From the NCBI GenBank assembly GCA_030045215.1, contig JASIBJ010000363.1, positions 1 to 7,430 on the forward strand: a stretch of 7,430 nt of DNA, in the 5' to 3' direction. This DNA is from Streptosporangiaceae bacterium. Lineage in GTDB: Bacteria; Actinomycetota; Actinomycetes; Streptosporangiales; Streptosporangiaceae. Shown here in pieces: positions 5,942-7,430 of the stretch; positions within the stretch are counted from its first letter, which is position 1; every line of letters begins with the position of its first letter. A program made the position numbers and the translations under genes. Below the pieces are notes generated by a model that had not been told where the DNA came from, searched no databases, and saw nothing but the letters and a program-made list of their open reading frames with translations.

Positions 5942-6574
5942 TTACTCGGGCGCGCGGCGGCCGCTGGCGGCCCGGCGCCGACGGTAGGCCCAGGCCGCCA
6001 CCCCAAGCACCACGATCACGGCGATCGCGATGGCAAAGCCGGTGCCGATGCGGCTCGCGACCACCGCATAGGCCGAGCCCGCGAGATAACCGACGAGGCA
6101 GTAACCGATGCCCCAGATGAGGCCGCCGAGGACGTTATAGACCGTAAAGGTGCGGTACCTGACGTGGGCAGCCCCGGCTGCGGCCGGCATGAGCGCGCGT
6201 ACCACGACGACAAAGCGACCCGCCAGGACCGCGGCGCCGCCCCGCCGGCGCAGCACCGCCCTGGCTCTATCCACGCCGCCCTGAACCCGGCGCAGCGGCC
6301 TGACCGCGAAGAGCCGCTCCCCCATCCGGCGCCCGATCTCGTACCCGACAAACGGCCCGGCGACGGCGGCGACCACGACGATGATGATCAGCACTGGCAG
6401 CGAGAGGTGCCCCCGGCTGGCCAGGAAGCCGCCGATTACCACGGCGATCTCGCCGGGCAGGATGAAGCCGAGGAACACCGCTGTTTCGCCGAAGACGAGC
6501 GCCGCGATGACCAGATAGGCCACCCAGCCGCTCAGGTGCGTCAGACCGCTCGCCAGGGAGCTCACGAATGCCAT
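5942..6574 (-). CDS. DedA-family membrane protein
   Basis: Predicted inner-membrane protein of 210 residues (207 from the alternative start), normal for DedA. Family signatures are present: F28-G-E30, then FLGFILPGE (34-42), GYEIGRRMG (77-85), and GRFVVVVRALMPAAAG (119-134) with the paired Arg R120 and R126. Two C-terminal hydrophobic helices are followed by a very basic tail (AYRRRRAASGRR). DedA proteins are linked to undecaprenyl-phosphate or phospholipid recycling across the membrane and to proton-motive-force-dependent tolerance. The usual Gly-Asp before GYxIGR is Gly-Pro here (G73-P74). The start is uncertain: GGGGGAGG (6582-6575, minus) abuts ATG 6574 with no spacer but lies 9 nt before GTG 6565 (residue 4), which is the better-spaced start. 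The gene is divergent from the reductase gene and converges on the nitrilase-like gene. Confidence 0.9.
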   Translation of the reverse strand: MAFVSSLASGLTHLSGWVAYLVIAALVFGETAVFLGFILPGEIAVVIGGFLASRGHLSLPVLIIIVVVAAVAGPFVGYEIGRRMGERLFAVRPLRRVQGGVDRARAVLRRRGGAAVLAGRFVVVVRALMPAAAGAAHVRYRTFTVYNVLGGLIWGIGYCLVGYLAGSAYAVVASRIGTGFAIAIAVIVVLGVAAWAYRRRRAASGRRAPE

Positions 6575-6601
6575 CCTCCCCCGCCCCGACCAGTGCTTTG
6601 G

Positions 6602-6618
6602 CCGGTTGGCCCAACCGG
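6602..6618. promoter_or_regulatory. 17-bp palindrome between dedA-like and reductase genes
   Basis: CCGGTTGG-C-CCAACCGG has perfect eight-base arms around one central base and lies in the 134-bp divergent intergenic region, about 28 bp before the dedA-like start. Its position suits an operator acting on one or both promoters. No T tract follows, and a one-base loop makes a terminator unlikely. Confidence 0.4.
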
Positions 6619-6636
6619 GCCCGTGCCTGCAGACTC

Positions 6637-6666
6637 TTGCGCGCTACCGTCGTGATCTAGTAGGAA
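6637..6666 (+). promoter_or_regulatory. Likely promoter of the hydroquinone-reductase-like gene
   Basis: TTGCGC (6637-6642) and TAGGAA (6661-6666) are separated by 18 bases. The -10 resembles the actinobacterial TAGGAT form. The expected start near 6673 leaves a leader of about 36 nt with a strong Shine-Dalgarno. Confidence 0.4.
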
Positions 6667-6696
6667 AACCATGCGCCGACCGCGATGCGCGCCGGG

Positions 6697-6703
6697 AAGG
6701 AGG
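6697..6703 (+). promoter_or_regulatory. Shine-Dalgarno selecting GTG 6709
   Basis: AAGGAGG, a near-complete anti-16S match, lies 5 nt before GTG 6709. It fixes a start that would otherwise be ambiguous because the first in-frame ATG is 30 codons in. Confidence 0.75.
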
Positions 6704-6708
6704 CAGGG

Positions 6709-7430
6709 GTGCACAGCTCATCCCAGCCGCTTCCGCTAGGACCACCTAACGGCGGTTTCACTCGCCAGCAGGGCAGCATCTCCGGCCGGGTCAGCATGGA
6801 CGGCTCGACCGGCTTCCCGGCTGAGCCAGGGCGCTATCACCTGTACGCCTCGTACGCGTGCCCGTGGGCGCATCGCGCCCTTATCGTCAGGCGGGTGCTT
6901 GGCCTCGATCGCGTAATCGGGCTGAGCGTGACCGATCCGGTCACCAGCGAGCACGGCTGGCGCTTCCCCGACGAGAGCGGCGGCAGGGACCCGGTGACGG
7001 GCGCGAGGTACGTGTCCGAGTTGTACCTCGCGGCCGATCCCGGCTACGCCGGGCGGTTCACCCTGCCCGTGCTCTGGGACACCAGGACGCAGCGGATCGT
7101 GACTAACGACGCTGCGCAGGTCACCGTGCAGATGGAGACCGAATTCGCGGCGTTCCACCGGCCGGGCGCACCGGACCTGTACCCGGCGCCGATGCGCCGC
7201 GACATCGACGCGCTGGCGATGCTGATCTACCACACGGTCAACAACGGGGTCTACAAAGCTGGCCTTGCGACCACCCAGGCCGCCTACGAAGAAGCGTTCG
7301 ACGCGCTGTTCACGACGCTGGACGCGCTGGAAGAGCGCCTGGCCCGGCGGCGCTTCCTGCTCGGCGGCCAGGTGACCGAGGCGGACGTGCGGCTGTTCCC
7401 GACACTGGCCCGCTTCGACGCCGTCTACTA
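6709..7430 (+). CDS. Glutathionyl-hydroquinone reductase-like protein (Xi-class GST), 3' truncated by window
   Basis: Predicted cytoplasmic thiol transferase; 240 codons are visible of a family that usually has about 320-330 residues. It combines a thioredoxin-like N-terminal domain with the catalytic cysteine C51 in YACPWAHR (49-56) and a helical C-terminal domain with IYHTVNNGVYKAG and TEADVRLFPTLARFDAVY, both diagnostic of GS-hydroquinone reductases. These enzymes reduce glutathionyl-hydroquinones through Cys, releasing hydroquinone. Actinomycetes generally lack glutathione and use mycothiol, so a mycothiyl adduct is the more likely substrate (inference). The thiol-binding motif, usually N-E-S, reads N133-D134-A135. 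The open frame runs off the window end, so the gene is complete only outside it. GTG 6709 is chosen for its Shine-Dalgarno. It is divergent from the dedA-like gene. Confidence 0.9.
   Translation, partial: MHSSSQPLPLGPPNGGFTRQQGSISGRVSMDGSTGFPAEPGRYHLYASYACPWAHRALIVRRVLGLDRVIGLSVTDPVTSEHGWRFPDESGGRDPVTGARYVSELYLAADPGYAGRFTLPVLWDTRTQRIVTNDAAQVTVQMETEFAAFHRPGAPDLYPAPMRRDIDALAMLIYHTVNNGVYKAGLATTQAAYEEAFDALFTTLDALEERLARRRFLLGGQVTEADVRLFPTLARFDAVY

Noticed and set aside
6164..6655. Plus-strand 163-residue open frame over the dedA-like gene
   Set aside because: Antisense shadow of a gene with clear DedA motifs; its translation is rich in His, Asp, Gln and Pro without a hydrophobic core.
6736..7233. 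Minus-strand 165-residue open frame over the reductase gene
   Set aside because: Antisense shadow; the plus strand carries the diagnostic CPWAHR and VNNGVYK motifs throughout.

Overview
This is a very GC-rich window with strong G/C bias at third codon positions. The gene content also points to an actinomycete (Actinomycetota): a CxxNxxC-type small ferredoxin, a GntR/UTRA regulator, TANNNT promoters placed for leaderless transcription, and a GS-HQR-like thiol transferase in a lineage that normally uses mycothiol. I cannot assign a genus from the sequence alone.

Left part (1-2574): an unassigned small-molecule or lipid/glycan modification locus. A class I SAM methyltransferase (25-810) overlaps a terpenoid-cyclase-like alpha/alpha-barrel protein, usually labelled 'prenyltransferase' (797-1912), and the two form a translationally coupled pair. 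A few residues of an upstream gene probably overlap the methyltransferase start. A second, unrelated class I methyltransferase (1936-2574, minus) converges on the pair. A GC hairpin lies across the stop codon of the cyclase-like gene and probably terminates transcription in both directions.

Middle part (2575-4827): a small [3Fe-4S]-type ferredoxin (2694-2885), of the kind that serves cytochromes P450 but with no P450 in view, ends in a 24-bp tandem duplication of its stop-codon region. Facing it on the minus strand are an MntP-like metal exporter (2999-3544) and, upstream of that, a GntR/UTRA repressor (3621-4388). Between them lies a 20-bp perfect palindrome directly behind a -10 element that is spaced for a leaderless mntP transcript. 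Divergent from gntR, across an AT-richer promoter region with two short inverted repeats, is a small single-span membrane protein (4564-4827).

Right part (4828-7430): an intergenic region with a strong hairpin and a GC palindrome leads to a leaderless carbon-nitrogen hydrolase (5084-5938). It converges, only 3 bp apart, on a DedA-family membrane protein (5942-6574, minus). A divergent intergenic region with a 17-bp palindrome separates DedA from a glutathionyl-hydroquinone-reductase-like gene (from 6709), which is cut off by the window end after 240 codons.

Most of the window is ordinary actinobacterial chromosome with recognisable single genes. I see no defence system, mobile element, CRISPR array or RNA gene. 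The points most worth checking are the mntP palindrome/leaderless promoter, the methyltransferase/cyclase-like pair of unknown product, the duplicated stop region of the ferredoxin, and the altered thiol-binding motif of the terminal reductase.
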